Positions 1 through 8,437 of a DNA stretch of 35,938 nucleotides are shown piece by piece; the stretch's first letter is position 1, and every line of letters begins with the position of its first letter. The stretch lies in assembly GCA_946407675.1 (NCBI GenBank), contig CAMJPK010000006.1, positions 1 to 35,938 on the forward strand, written 5' to 3'. The stretch is from an uncultured Clostridia bacterium. GTDB taxonomy: Bacteria; Bacillota; Clostridia; Oscillospirales; Oscillospiraceae. The position numbers and the translations under genes were made by a program. The notes under the pieces were generated by a model. That model saw only the letters and a program-made list of their open reading frames with translations, had not been told where the DNA came from and did not search any database.

Positions 1-69
1 GCGCTCGGAATGACAAAAACGGAAAAACGGAAAACGCGGGGCGCTGAGAAAAAACCATACAAAACTATT

Positions 70-2148
70 TTATTCTGCAGACTCGGGAGCAATACCGGTT
101 GACTCGCCGGTTTCGGAAACCTCATAAACAAGCGCGTCGGCTTCGGGCTCCGCCGTGTCCTCCTGCGCTTCCTCCTTGTGCTCTCTTGCCGGAGCGGGAG
201 CGGGCTCGGAAAGGGCGCGGATGCTCAGAGAAACCTTGTGCTTCTCCTCGTCGATCGCGGTGATCTTGGCATCGACGACGTCGCCGACGTTCAGGACCTC
301 ACCGGGCTGGCCGATGCGGCGGTTCGCGATCTGGGAGATGTGGATCAGGCCGTCCACACCGGGCACGACCTCGGCAAATGCGCCGAAGGTCATCAGCTTG
401 ACGATGGTAACGGAGGCGATATCGCCGACCTTGTACTGATCCATGAACTTGGTCCAGGGATTCTCCGAGGGATCCTTATAGCCGAGAGAGATCTTGCGCT
501 TTTCCTTGTCGAAGTTGATGACATAGACTTCGATCTGATCGCCGACCGCGACAACGTCCGCGGGCTTGGTGATGCGCTTCCAGCTCAGCTCGGAAACATG
601 CACCATGCCGTCCACGCCGCCGATATCGACGAAAGCGCCGTAGCTGGTCAGGGACTTGACCGTGCCGGCGTAACGCTTGCCGACCTCGATCTCTTCCCAG
701 ATCTTGGCGATGGCATCACGGCGCGCCTTGGCAGTGACATCACGGATGGAGCCGACGACTCTTCTGCGGGCCTTGTTGACTTCCTTGATGCGGAGCTGGA
801 CCTTCTGCTTCAGAAGCTGGCTCATCTCGGCGTCTCTCGGCAGGCCGGACTGAGAAGCGGGAACGAACACGCGAATGCCCTTCACGGAGACGACGACGCC
901 GCCCTTGTTTTCTTCGGTCACGACGCCCTCGACAACCGTTTCTTCCTCGCAGGCGCGCTCGATGTCTTCCCAGTTTTTAACGGCATCCAGACGGCGCTTG
1001 GAGAGCATCACGGTACCCTCGACATCGTTCACGCGGACAACGCATGCTTCGACTTCGTCACCGACATGGATCAGGTCCTCGATCTTGGTCCCGTTTTCGT
1101 CGGCAAAATCTTCCACCGGTATGTAGCCGGAATGCTTGGTGCCGAGATCAACGGTCACTTCAGTCGGCGTGATTGCAGCGACAATGCCCTTGACCGTCTC
1201 CCCGTTATATATCGTTTTGATGGAATCCTCGAGGAGCTCCTCAAAGCTCTTCTCGGTTTCCGAAGCAGCAGCTTCATTGACCTCAACGGTCTCTTTGATT
1301 TCGTCGCACATCTTTTGTTTTACCTCCTTTATGATCCGCTGCGGCACAGAGGCGCCGGCGGTGATACCGATGGTATCAAATGCCACAAGCGGAGATATGT
1401 CCAGTTCTGCCGCATTTTCCGCAAACAGGACTGTGTCACAAACCTCCGCGCAAATCTCCACCAGGTGGCGGCTGTTGGCACTGTGCTTTCCGCCAACGAC
1501 CACCACAGCATCACATTTTTGTCCTAAATCTAATGCCTCTGACTGTCTAATCTGCGTAGCATCGCATATTGTATCAAATAAATCGCAGTTTGTACATATT
1601 TTTTTTTGAATTTCTTTCGATTTTTTTAAATGCTCCTGCATTTCCGTGCTTTGGAACACCAGATATACGCCATTCGGATTGTCCGCGCAGCAGTCCTTCA
1701 GGACGCGCTCCAAATCCTCGATGCGCTCCACGGCAACGCTTTGCGGGCACCAGCCGCAGATTCCGAGGACTTCCGGGTGCTCTGCCGCGCCGAAGACGAC
1801 GAGCGTCTTGCCGTTTTCCGCAGCCTGGCGCGCGATATTGTGGATGCGGGTCACGCGTCCGCAGGTGCCGTCGATGATGCGGCAAGCGCGCTTTTCCAGC
1901 GCGTCATAAACCGCTTTCCCGGCGCCGTGGGAGCGGATCAGCACCGTGCTCCCCTCCGGGATCTCCGAAACGGACTGCGCAGTGATCATGCCCAACGCTG
2001 CAAGCCGCGCGACCTCGTCCCGGTTATGGATCAGCTCCCCGAGACACCACAGCGTTCCGTTTTCTTCCAGTGCCTTTTCTGCCAGCGCCACCGAGCGCGC
2101 CACGCCGGCGCAGAATCCCGCGTGCTTTGCAACGATGATCTGTTTCAT
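70..2148 (-). CDS. ispH: Fused 4-hydroxy-3-methylbut-2-enyl diphosphate reductase (IspH) and ribosomal protein S1-type RNA-binding protein
   Basis: A 692-residue fusion. Residues 1-280 are IspH, the last enzyme of the MEP isoprenoid pathway, which reduces HMBPP to IPP and DMAPP with a [4Fe-4S] cluster. The three cluster cysteines are visible: C13 (AGFCAGV), C96 (DGTCGRV) and C195 (TICDATQIRQ). The substrate-site residues H41, H74 and H124-x-E126 are also present. A charged linker (about 281-315) leads to four S1/OB repeats at about 318-385, 403-470, 489-557 and 574-643, the last two being the most canonical. The acidic, Pro/Ala-rich tail (about 648-692) is unusual. IspH-S1 fusions are known in Clostridia. 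The S1 part probably binds mRNA or the ribosome. The start codon overlaps the cmk stop (ATGA), so translation is probably coupled. It is the last gene of the block; after the stop there is only T-rich sequence and no clear hairpin. Confidence 0.96.
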   Translation of the reverse strand: MKQIIVAKHAGFCAGVARSVALAEKALEENGTLWCLGELIHNRDEVARLAALGMITAQSVSEIPEGSTVLIRSHGAGKAVYDALEKRACRIIDGTCGRVTRIHNIARQAAENGKTLVVFGAAEHPEVLGICGWCPQSVAVERIEDLERVLKDCCADNPNGVYLVFQSTEMQEHLKKSKEIQKKICTNCDLFDTICDATQIRQSEALDLGQKCDAVVVVGGKHSANSRHLVEICAEVCDTVLFAENAAELDISPLVAFDTIGITAGASVPQRIIKEVKQKMCDEIKETVEVNEAAASETEKSFEELLEDSIKTIYNGETVKGIVAAITPTEVTVDLGTKHSGYIPVEDFADENGTKIEDLIHVGDEVEACVVRVNDVEGTVMLSKRRLDAVKNWEDIERACEEETVVEGVVTEENKGGVVVSVKGIRVFVPASQSGLPRDAEMSQLLKQKVQLRIKEVNKARRRVVGSIRDVTAKARRDAIAKIWEEIEVGKRYAGTVKSLTSYGAFVDIGGVDGMVHVSELSWKRITKPADVVAVGDQIEVYVINFDKEKRKISLGYKDPSENPWTKFMDQYKVGDIASVTIVKLMTFGAFAEVVPGVDGLIHISQIANRRIGQPGEVLNVGDVVDAKITAIDEEKHKVSLSIRALSEPAPAPAREHKEEAQEDTAEPEADALVYEVSETGESTGIAPESAE

Positions 2149-2828
2149 TCGCCCAGCTTCTCCCGCACGAGCTTCGCCGCCGCTTCCACGCTTTCCTCAA
2201 AGCTCAGATGGCTGCTGTCTATGAACACCGCATCCTCGGCCGGCTTCAGCGGCGCCGCCGCGCGCGTGGAATCCTGCAGATCCCGGTACTCGATATCCCG
2301 CAGAACCTCCGCGAAGGTTGCGACGCTGCCCCGCTGCTGCAGCTCGATGTAGCGGCGGCGTGCGCGTTCCTCCGCGCTGGCGGTCAGGAAGATCTTCAGG
2401 TCGGCCTTCGGCAGCACGACGGTGCCGATATCCCGCCCGTCCATCACAACGCTGTAGCGCTCCGCCATGCCGCGCTGCATGTCCATCAGGAACGCACGGA
2501 CCGCCGGGATCGCGGAGACGTCCGAAGCGTAGATGGAGCTTTTCGGCGTGCGGATCTCGTCTGACACGTCCTCGCCGTTGAGCAGCATCCGCTGTGTGCC
2601 CTCCGCATCGTAGGCGATGTCGATCAGCAGCCCCGGCAGCAAGGCAATGATCGCCTCCGCGTCCTTCGAGGAGACGTCTGCGCGCTGTGCGGCCAGTCCG
2701 ACCGTGCGATAGATGGCGCCGGTATCGACATACACCAGGTGGAATCGTTTTGCCAGCGCCTTGGCAACCGTGCTTTTCCCGGCGCCGGAAGGCCCGTCGA
2801 TGGCAACGGAAATCTTCTTTTCGCTCAT
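2145..2828 (-). CDS. cmk: Cytidylate kinase
   Basis: A 227-residue CMP/dCMP kinase that transfers phosphate from ATP to CMP or dCMP in cytosolic pyrimidine nucleotide synthesis. The N-terminal P-loop is at residues 10-20 (IDGPSGAGKST), followed by VDTGAIYRTVGL. The MDGRDIGTVVLP segment typical of bacterial Cmk and a DIEYRD motif near the C-terminus are also present. The length matches the family. The frame stays open 19 codons further upstream, but ATG at 2826-2828 is chosen because GGAGG lies 7-8 nt upstream of it and the kinase fold begins there. It overlaps ispH by 4 nt. In many Clostridia an acyltransferase gene (plsC) sits between cmk and ispH; none is present here. Confidence 0.95.
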   Translation of the reverse strand: MSEKKISVAIDGPSGAGKSTVAKALAKRFHLVYVDTGAIYRTVGLAAQRADVSSKDAEAIIALLPGLLIDIAYDAEGTQRMLLNGEDVSDEIRTPKSSIYASDVSAIPAVRAFLMDMQRGMAERYSVVMDGRDIGTVVLPKADLKIFLTASAEERARRRYIELQQRGSVATFAEVLRDIEYRDLQDSTRAAAPLKPAEDAVFIDSSHLSFEESVEAAAKLVREKLGE

Positions 2829-2848
2829 ATGTACCTCCATGCTGTGGA

Positions 2849-4081
2849 TCACAGGTTTTCCCCGGCGAGCTTGCCGGTAGACCATGCGATCTGCAGATTG
2901 AAACCGCCGGTATATGCGTCTACGTCGATGACCTCTCCGGCGAAAAACAGGCCGCGGACGCGCTTGGATTCCATGGTGCGCGGGTTGATCTCCCCGACTG
3001 CAACGCCGCCGGAGGTGACGATTGCCTCGGCAACCGGGCGGGTGCCGGATATGGCGACGGTGAAGTGCTTGAACAGCTCCACCAGTTTCATGCGCTGCTC
3101 CCGCGTGATCGTGTGCACCTTTGTCTCCGGCGGGATTCCGGATCTTCTGACCAGCACCGGGATCATCGTCCGCCCTGCCAGATCACACAAGGCGTTAGAA
3201 AAATCGCGGTTGCGGTATTTTTCAAAATCCCGCAGGATTCTGGCGTCGAGCTTCTTCTCATCCAGCCCCGGCTTGAGGTCGATCTCGATCGTGAACGGCC
3301 TTGCCGCCTCATCGTGCATGTGCGCGCTGGCCGAAAGCACCAGCGGACCTGTCACGCCGAAATGGGTAAACATCATCTCGCCCAGCTCGGTGTACAGCTT
3401 CCGGCCTTCCCTGTCACAGAGCGTAAGTGTTACGTTTTTCAGGGAAAAGCCCTGCATTTTGGCGCAGTCGGGATCATCGGATGTCAGCGGCACAAGCGAC
3501 GGGCGCAGCGGCGTGACCGCAAGGCCGAGCGCGCGCGCCATGCGGTGGCCGTCCCCCGTGGAGCCGGTGCGCGGATAGGACACGCCGCCCGTTGCGACCA
3601 GAGCCGACGCACACTCGATCACGCCGTCGCTGCATTTTACGCCGCAAACCGCACCGTCAGCGGTCAGGATCTCCGTCGCTTCCTCTTTTCGGATGCGTAC
3701 GCCCGATGCGCGCATGGCGCGTTCCAGCGCCCGCGCGACGTCGTGCGCGTTGTCCGATACCGGAAACACGCGGTTCCCCCGCTCCGTTTTGAGCGGCACG
3801 CCGAGCGATTCGAAAAACGCGATCGTATCCGCCGGTGAAAAGCGGCTCAGCGCGGCATACAGGAACTTCGGATTGACCGGAACGTTTTGCAGAAACGTCT
3901 TGACATCACAGTCGTTGCAGACGTTGCAGCGTCCTTTTCCGGTGATCCGCAGCTTCTTTCCGCAGAAGTCCTCGTGCTCCAGCACGATGATGTTTTTCCC
4001 GCGCCGTCCGGCAGCGATCGCGGCCATCATGCCGGCCGCCCCGCCGCCGATGATCACGGCGTCAGCTTTCCTTGTGTCCAT
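2849..4081 (-). CDS. HI0933-family NAD(P)/FAD-dependent oxidoreductase (flavoprotein of unknown substrate)
   Basis: A 410-residue flavoprotein of the HI0933/YhiN-like family. The N-terminal Rossmann dinucleotide-binding motif is at about 10-18 (IIGGGAAGMMAA), followed by the family signature GKGRCNVCND around residue 50. The C-terminal FAD-contact segment EVIDVDAYTGGFNLQIAWSTG is largely intact at about 380-400. No membrane segment is seen, so it is probably cytosolic. The physiological substrate of the family is not established. The gene overlaps the end of rluB by 20 nt, and cmk follows 20 nt downstream, an arrangement common in clostridial genomes. The ribosome-binding site is weak (AGGA very close to the ATG), which fits coupling to rluB. 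Confidence 0.9.
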   Translation of the reverse strand: MDTRKADAVIIGGGAAGMMAAIAAGRRGKNIIVLEHEDFCGKKLRITGKGRCNVCNDCDVKTFLQNVPVNPKFLYAALSRFSPADTIAFFESLGVPLKTERGNRVFPVSDNAHDVARALERAMRASGVRIRKEEATEILTADGAVCGVKCSDGVIECASALVATGGVSYPRTGSTGDGHRMARALGLAVTPLRPSLVPLTSDDPDCAKMQGFSLKNVTLTLCDREGRKLYTELGEMMFTHFGVTGPLVLSASAHMHDEAARPFTIEIDLKPGLDEKKLDARILRDFEKYRNRDFSNALCDLAGRTMIPVLVRRSGIPPETKVHTITREQRMKLVELFKHFTVAISGTRPVAEAIVTSGGVAVGEINPRTMESKRVRGLFFAGEVIDVDAYTGGFNLQIAWSTGKLAGENL

Positions 4082-4781
4082 ATCCTGCGCAGTCCTTGAG
4101 TGCGTTCAATTCCTCGTCCGTGAGGTCCCGCCACGCGCCGGGGCGCAGATCGCCCAAGCGCAGCGGCCCCTCCGCGATCCTCGTCAGCCGCCGCACCTTG
4201 AGGCCCGCAGCGGCGCACATTTTGCGAATCTGCCGGTTTCGCCCCTCGTGAATCGTGATCTCCAGCACACCGTCGCCCAAAACCTTTACCTCTGCCGGGC
4301 GGATGCGGTAACCGTCGATCTCCATCGCGCCGCGCAATATCGGCAGCGCGGCCTCGACATCGCCGCCGACCTCCGTCCGATAGGTTTTCCGGACCTCGCC
4401 GCGCGGATGCATGACCGCGTCGGCAAGCGCGCCGTCGTTTGTAAGCAGCAGCAGACCGTCGGAATTCAGATCCAGCCGTCCGATCGGATACACGCGCGTT
4501 CCAACGCCGCCCACCAGCTCCGCAACGGTCGGTCTCCCCTTTTCGTCGCTGAGCGTCGTCACATAGCCGCGCGGTTTGTTCAGCATGATGCAGCGCGCCT
4601 CTCCGCGCCGCGCCAGCACTTGCCCATCCAGCGTGATCACGTCACAATCCGGATCGGCGCTCTGTCCCAGCGCAGCGACGGCGCCGTTTACGCATACGCG
4701 ACCTTCCTCGATCATTCGCTCGGCTTGTCTGCGCGAAGCGAGCCCCGCCGCGGAAATGAGCTTTTGCAGCCGCTCCTTCAT
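4062..4781 (-). CDS. rluB: 16S/23S rRNA pseudouridine synthase, RsuA/RluB family
   Basis: A 239-residue protein with an N-terminal S4 RNA-binding domain (about 1-60, MKERLQKLISAAGLASRRQAE) and an RsuA-type pseudouridine synthase domain (about 63-239). The catalytic aspartate is D104 in the motif GRLDLNSDGLLLLTNDG, and the C-terminal motif EGRNRQIRKMC is intact. It isomerises a specific uridine in rRNA. Position next to scpA/scpB and dacF matches B. subtilis RluB, so 23S rRNA helix 80 is the likely target, but motifs alone do not separate RluB from RsuA or RluF. GGGAGG lies 5 nt before the ATG. It follows the D,D-carboxypeptidase gene after 17 nt. Confidence 0.92.
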   Translation of the reverse strand: MKERLQKLISAAGLASRRQAERMIEEGRVCVNGAVAALGQSADPDCDVITLDGQVLARRGEARCIMLNKPRGYVTTLSDEKGRPTVAELVGGVGTRVYPIGRLDLNSDGLLLLTNDGALADAVMHPRGEVRKTYRTEVGGDVEAALPILRGAMEIDGYRIRPAEVKVLGDGVLEITIHEGRNRQIRKMCAAAGLKVRRLTRIAEGPLRLGDLRPGAWRDLTDEELNALKDCAGYGHKES

Positions 4782-4798
4782 GCCATCCTCCCGATGTG

Positions 4799-5935
4799 TC
4801 AGACAAAGTATTCTCTGCTTTCAAAGCCGCCGGCGCAGCGCTGCGTCCAGTTCTTCCAAAAGCGTCTCCACGGCAGCACGCTCTCGTCTTCGTCGCGGGC
4901 GACGGACGCGGCGGCACAGATCTCCGTCGCGCAGATCTGCTTGCCGTTTTCATAGACCGTTACCTGCCCGAGCGCGTCTCCTTCTCCGACCGGCGCAAAG
5001 ACGAAGCGCAGCAGCTCCACGCGCGTTTCTACGCGTGCGCCGGCATGAACCAGCACGCCGGGCGTTTCGCAGCGCAGGGGAACCTGCGTCGCCGTGCCGG
5101 AGATCACAGGGATCGTCTTCCACAGCGCCCCCGGAAACGAGATCAGGTTGTATGCCGCATACGCGTCGTCATAATACCGGCAATGGTCTTCCCAGTCGTC
5201 GGGGTCGTTCAGCGTCACGCAGATCAGCCGCAGCCCTTCCCGCTCCACGCAGGAAACCAGCGTTCTGCCTGCCGCGCGGGTATAGCCCGTTTTTCCGCCG
5301 ATGCAGCCCTCGCAGCTGTCCAGCAGCTTGTTGTGATTCTTGTATTCCACGCCGTGCGTCTCGTAGCTTCGTGCGGCGAACACCTCGCAAAATACCGGGT
5401 GCTCCATGGCCGCGGCTGTCAGCAGCGCGAGATCGCGGGCACTGGAATAGTGCTCCGGATCGTTCAGCCCGTGCGGGTTCGCAAAAAGCGTGTTGGAAAG
5501 CCCGAGGGCGCGCGCCTTTTCATTCATCAGCGCGGCAAACCCTTCGATGCTTCCCGCGGTATGCTCCGCGAGCGCGCAGGCAGCGTCGTTGCCGGACGCG
5601 AGCATCAGGCCGTAAAGCAGCTCCTCCACCGTATAGAGCGCGCCCGGCACAAGCGAAGCCGAGGAGCCCTCGATCTGCGTCTGCTCCGCCGTGACCATGA
5701 CGGTCTCATGCAGGGCGCAATGCTCCAGGACCACCAGCGCCGTCATGATCTTTGTCGTGCTGGCGATCAGCAGCGGTTCATCCGGATGAAGTGCCTGCAA
5801 TACCGTTCCGGTCTGCGGCGCGTACAGGATCATGGAGGCGGGGCCGCCCTCCTGCGCGTGCGCGCTGACGCGCGGAAGCGCCAGCAGGAGCAGCAGCATC
5901 AACGGCAAAATTCTTCGTCTCAAAATAAGCACCAC
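4799..5935 (-). CDS. dacF: D-alanyl-D-alanine carboxypeptidase (PBP5/DacF-like, peptidase S11)
   Basis: A 378-residue exported serine peptidase that trims the terminal D-Ala from peptidoglycan stem peptides. A signal peptide covers about residues 1-27 (RRR, hydrophobic run, AHA-Q). The three penicillin-binding motifs are intact: SxxK at S59-TTK, SGN at 114-116 and KTG at 215-217. A C-terminal beta-rich domain (about 270-350) follows, as in PBP5. No obvious C-terminal amphipathic membrane anchor is seen. The start is uncertain: it is read as GTG at 5933-5935, but TTG at 5921-5923 with an upstream AAGGGTGG is a reasonable alternative. The start region lies inside a strong hairpin (5924-5962). 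Neighbours ytfJ and the scp genes suggest a DacF/DacB-like role in spore or vegetative wall maturation. Confidence 0.93.
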   Translation of the reverse strand: MVLILRRRILPLMLLLLLALPRVSAHAQEGGPASMILYAPQTGTVLQALHPDEPLLIASTTKIMTALVVLEHCALHETVMVTAEQTQIEGSSASLVPGALYTVEELLYGLMLASGNDAACALAEHTAGSIEGFAALMNEKARALGLSNTLFANPHGLNDPEHYSSARDLALLTAAAMEHPVFCEVFAARSYETHGVEYKNHNKLLDSCEGCIGGKTGYTRAAGRTLVSCVEREGLRLICVTLNDPDDWEDHCRYYDDAYAAYNLISFPGALWKTIPVISGTATQVPLRCETPGVLVHAGARVETRVELLRFVFAPVGEGDALGQVTVYENGKQICATEICAAASVARDEDESVLPWRRFWKNWTQRCAGGFESREYFV

Positions 5936-5962
5936 CCTTCTCTTTTCCGGGCAGTGCTTATT
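5924..5962 (-). terminator. Strong hairpin between ytfJ and dacF, spanning the dacF start
   Basis: Read on the minus strand, AATAAGCACTGCCC (5949-5962) pairs with GGGTGGTGCTTATT (5924-5937). All 14 positions pair, two of them as G-U, around an 11-nt purine-rich loop (GGAAAAGAGAA). A short run TTATTTT follows, so it could act as a terminator or processing site after ytfJ. The GTG start read for dacF lies within the 3' arm and a Shine-Dalgarno-like sequence lies in the loop, so it could also control dacF translation. Structure is seen; function is inferred. Confidence 0.6.
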
Positions 5963-5982
5963 ATGGTTGTGGGTTCGGATAA

Positions 5983-6366
5983 TTATTCTTTCTCCTCCGG
6001 CGTGCGCTTCTTCAGGAAGCTCTCCACGGTGTCCATCAGCTCCGGTGCCTTCTCGATCACGCGATCAATCGTGTTGCTGGCAGGCGGCGTAATGGAGACC
6101 ATGCGGACATTTCCTTCCTTGACGACGAGGAAGCCGATGGGCTCGATCTTCACGCCTGCGCCGTTTCCGCCGCCGAAGCCGGGCTTTTCCTTCACGCGGA
6201 AATCGCTGCCGCCGCTGGCAAAGGCATAGCTGACGCGGCTGACAGGGATGATCGTAATGCCATCCGGCGTGTTGATCGGCGAACCGACGACCGTATTTGC
6301 GTCTACCATTTCATGGATCTTCTGCATGGTAATGTCCATGAGGTTTCCGATACTAGAGTTCTCCAT
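5983..6366 (-). CDS. ytfJ: GerW-family sporulation protein (YtfJ)
   Basis: A 127-residue protein of the YtfJ/GerW family. It begins MENSSIGNLMDITMQKIHEM, and the conserved core TVVGSPINTPDGITIIPVSRVS is followed by a glycine-rich stretch (ASGGSDF ... GFGGGNGAGV), all hallmarks of the family. In B. subtilis the protein is made in the forespore and is needed for germination by L-alanine. The biochemical function is unknown. ATG at 6364-6366 is chosen because AAGGAG lies 8 nt upstream; the 15-codon upstream extension has no such site. The gene overlaps the preceding DUF2953 gene by 14 nt, which links the two, as in many spore-forming Clostridia. Confidence 0.92.
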   Translation of the reverse strand: MENSSIGNLMDITMQKIHEMVDANTVVGSPINTPDGITIIPVSRVSYAFASGGSDFRVKEKPGFGGGNGAGVKIEPIGFLVVKEGNVRMVSITPPASNTIDRVIEKAPELMDTVESFLKKRTPEEKE

Positions 6367-6985
6367 CCGATATGCTCCTTTCAGAGGCGGCCGCAGCAGC
6401 GGCGCGTTCATTGCGTTTTTTATTCATCAGCCAGCGCAATCCCTTCGCGCCGGCGCATAGACCGATCCATAGGATTTCCCAAATCTGTATGCTGAGGATC
6501 AGGCAAACCTCGATCAGCGGTTTTTCCCGCGTCAGATCAAACTGCGCCTGAATATCCTCGTCGCGTATCGTGAGCGAAGCATGCGCTTTCCCCGCCATGA
6601 TGCCCAAAACCGCGTTGATCCTTCCGTACTGCTGCACCGCGTCATATGGGTCTTTCGCGGCGGCGGTCCAATGCAGCAGGAATCGGTCCACGGTCAAATG
6701 CATACGGAAGGCGTGCAGCGTATCCAATGCGATCTCCGCGAGCGTCAGGATATCGTCCGGCGTGATCTTCCGCTTTTTCTTTTCCTCGCGCGGCTTTTCT
6801 TCCTGCTTTTCTGTATTGGGGGGCTTCTGCGGCTTTTTCTTTTTCTCAGCCGGCAGCAGCTTCTTCCGAAACGGGCCGATCTTCAGCTTGAGATGGCGCT
6901 TATCTTGCGTGCAGGCCGCGTCGATCCCGACGGGACAGGCAAGGATCAGCAGAAGAAGTACGATCACTATGATCCATACAAGCAA
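6353..6985 (-). CDS. DUF2953 membrane-associated protein
   Basis: A 210-residue protein. It has an N-terminal membrane segment (about 3-17, WIIVIVLLLLILACPVG) and a short domain of basic and beta character. A strongly charged Lys/Glu/Pro linker (about 46-75) and an amphipathic C-terminal region follow. The motif YGRINAVLGIM is the DUF2953 signature. Function is unknown; the family is conserved beside ytfJ in spore formers, suggesting a sporulation-linked membrane role (inference). It starts with TTG at 6983-6985, preceded by AAAGGGGG at about 8-nt spacing. A second hydrophobic stretch near 160-180 may be another membrane segment. Confidence 0.82.
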   Translation of the reverse strand: MLVWIIVIVLLLLILACPVGIDAACTQDKRHLKLKIGPFRKKLLPAEKKKKPQKPPNTEKQEEKPREEKKKRKITPDDILTLAEIALDTLHAFRMHLTVDRFLLHWTAAAKDPYDAVQQYGRINAVLGIMAGKAHASLTIRDEDIQAQFDLTREKPLIEVCLILSIQIWEILWIGLCAGAKGLRWLMNKKRNERAAAAAASERSISDGEL

Positions 6986-7016
6986 GCGCAGCGCCCCCTT
7001 TCCATATCAGGGATTC

Positions 7017-7628
7017 TTAGTCCCCGTCGCTTTCGGAAAAGCTGATCTGTCCCTCCAGCTCGCCGGACTGCAGCTTCTCGATCTTGTTCTGCAGCGCGAT
7101 GATCCCCTCATCCGTGCCGATGTCCGGCAGGGTCGGCAGCTCGTCAAGCGACGATATGCTCATTGTGCGCAGGAATGCGTCCCCCGTGCGGTAGAGCGTC
7201 GGTCGTCCGGGCACCTCCAGCTTCCCGCAGGGCTCGATCAGGCCGCGTTCGGTCAGCACGCCGACCGTGTAGGAGCTGTCCACGCCGCGCACCTGGTCGA
7301 TATAGGCGCGCGTGACCGGTTGGAAGTAAGCGACAATGGCCAGCACCTCCAATGCCGCCGCCGAGAGCTTCGGCGGTCTTCTCTGCTCCAGTGCGCGCGT
7401 GATAACGTCTGCAAAGGCAGGCGCAGAGCAAAGCTGGAGATTGCGGTCAAGCCGGACCAGGCGGATCCCGCTCTCCTGCGCGCCGTAGCGCTGCGCCAGC
7501 ACCTCCGCCGCTTCAAAAACGCGGTCCTCCTCCACACCGAGCACCTGCGCGACGCGCGCGGCAGGCACCGGATCGCCGGAAGCGAACAGGATCGCCTCCA
7601 ACGCGGCTGCAATTTCTTTCAGTTCCAT
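7017..7628 (-). CDS. scpB: Segregation and condensation protein B
   Basis: A 203-residue winged-helix protein that dimerises and binds ScpA in the SMC condensin complex compacting and segregating newly replicated chromosomes. The signature SAAALEVLAIVAYFQPVTRAYIDQVRGVDS is in the middle of the protein, followed by GLIEPCGKLEVPGRPTLYRT, both diagnostic of ScpB. ATG at 7626-7628 is preferred over the TTG two codons upstream because GGGGAG lies 7 nt before it. It lies 2 nt downstream of scpA. The length is typical. Confidence 0.95.
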   Translation of the reverse strand: MELKEIAAALEAILFASGDPVPAARVAQVLGVEEDRVFEAAEVLAQRYGAQESGIRLVRLDRNLQLCSAPAFADVITRALEQRRPPKLSAAALEVLAIVAYFQPVTRAYIDQVRGVDSSYTVGVLTERGLIEPCGKLEVPGRPTLYRTGDAFLRTMSISSLDELPTLPDIGTDEGIIALQNKIEKLQSGELEGQISFSESDGD

Positions 7629-7630
7629 TC

Positions 7631-8434
7631 TCAATCTCCCCAGATCTGCTCGAGGATCTCGTCAATATCGCCGCCTGCGAAGCTCACCATGATCTGGTCG
7701 CCCTCGCGCTGCAGGCCGGTCCGCCCAATGCTGCACAGCTCCAGAATGGAGATGAACGTTGCGACCACCTCGCTGCGGCTGCGGCTCATGCGGTAAAACT
7801 CGTTGAGGGACAGCCGGCCGGCCGTACGCAGGCGCAGCAGAATTTCCCGGCTTTTGTCCCGGACGTTGTAAACAATCCGTTTTGGATAGATGCGCCGCCG
7901 TCTTTCCGGCCCGGCCGCTTCCTCCTCCGGCGCGGAATTTGCCCGCAGCACCACGGCGAGCATGCTCTTCAGCAGCTCCCAGCCCTCGTGCCGATAGCGG
8001 TACTCTCGCGCGCCCGGCAGGACCTCCTGCGGCTTTGTCAGATAGCGGCTGCCAAGCTCCGAGGCCTTCTGCAGCTGTGGGCAGATCTCGCGTACAGACG
8101 CGTAGACGTCCCGGGATTTCAGCTGCTCCAGGGATGCGATCAGCAGCTCCAGCTCGTCGGGCTCCTCCTGCGTGCTCAGCAGCATCTTCGTCTTGATATA
8201 GAGGAGATAGCTTGCCATTTGGACAAACTCGCTGGCGATCTCCAGATCCATCGCCTTCATCTCGTCCAGATAAGCCAAATACTGCTCCAGGATCTCGGAC
8301 ACCTGGATATCGCGGATCTCGATTTTGTTTTTGCTCAGGAGCATCAGAATCAGCGTGAGCGGGCCCTCAAAGTCCTCCATCTCCTGCCTGCTTCTGATGA
8401 CGCCCTCCAGATGATAGGTCGGTTCCTGTTCCAT
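7631..8434 (-). CDS. scpA: Segregation and condensation protein A (kleisin)
   Basis: A 267-residue kleisin that bridges the SMC head domains. The family N-terminus is clear: DFEGPLTLILMLLSKNKIEIRDIQVSEI, followed by EFVQMASYLLYIKTKMLL. The C-terminal winged-helix part ends FLSILE-like (VATFISILELCSIGRTGLQREGDQI). It starts 3 nt after the engB stop, with GAGGG about 10 nt before the ATG. scpA-scpB adjacency supports the call. Cytosolic and nucleoid-associated. Confidence 0.95.
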   Translation of the reverse strand: MEQEPTYHLEGVIRSRQEMEDFEGPLTLILMLLSKNKIEIRDIQVSEILEQYLAYLDEMKAMDLEIASEFVQMASYLLYIKTKMLLSTQEEPDELELLIASLEQLKSRDVYASVREICPQLQKASELGSRYLTKPQEVLPGAREYRYRHEGWELLKSMLAVVLRANSAPEEEAAGPERRRRIYPKRIVYNVRDKSREILLRLRTAGRLSLNEFYRMSRSRSEVVATFISILELCSIGRTGLQREGDQIMVSFAGGDIDEILEQIWGD

Positions 8435-8437
8435 CGT

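Noticed and set aside
178-1527. Open frame of about 450 codons on the plus strand
   Set aside because: Antisense to the S1 repeats of the IspH-S1 fusion; repetitive Asp/Leu-rich translation with no family signature.
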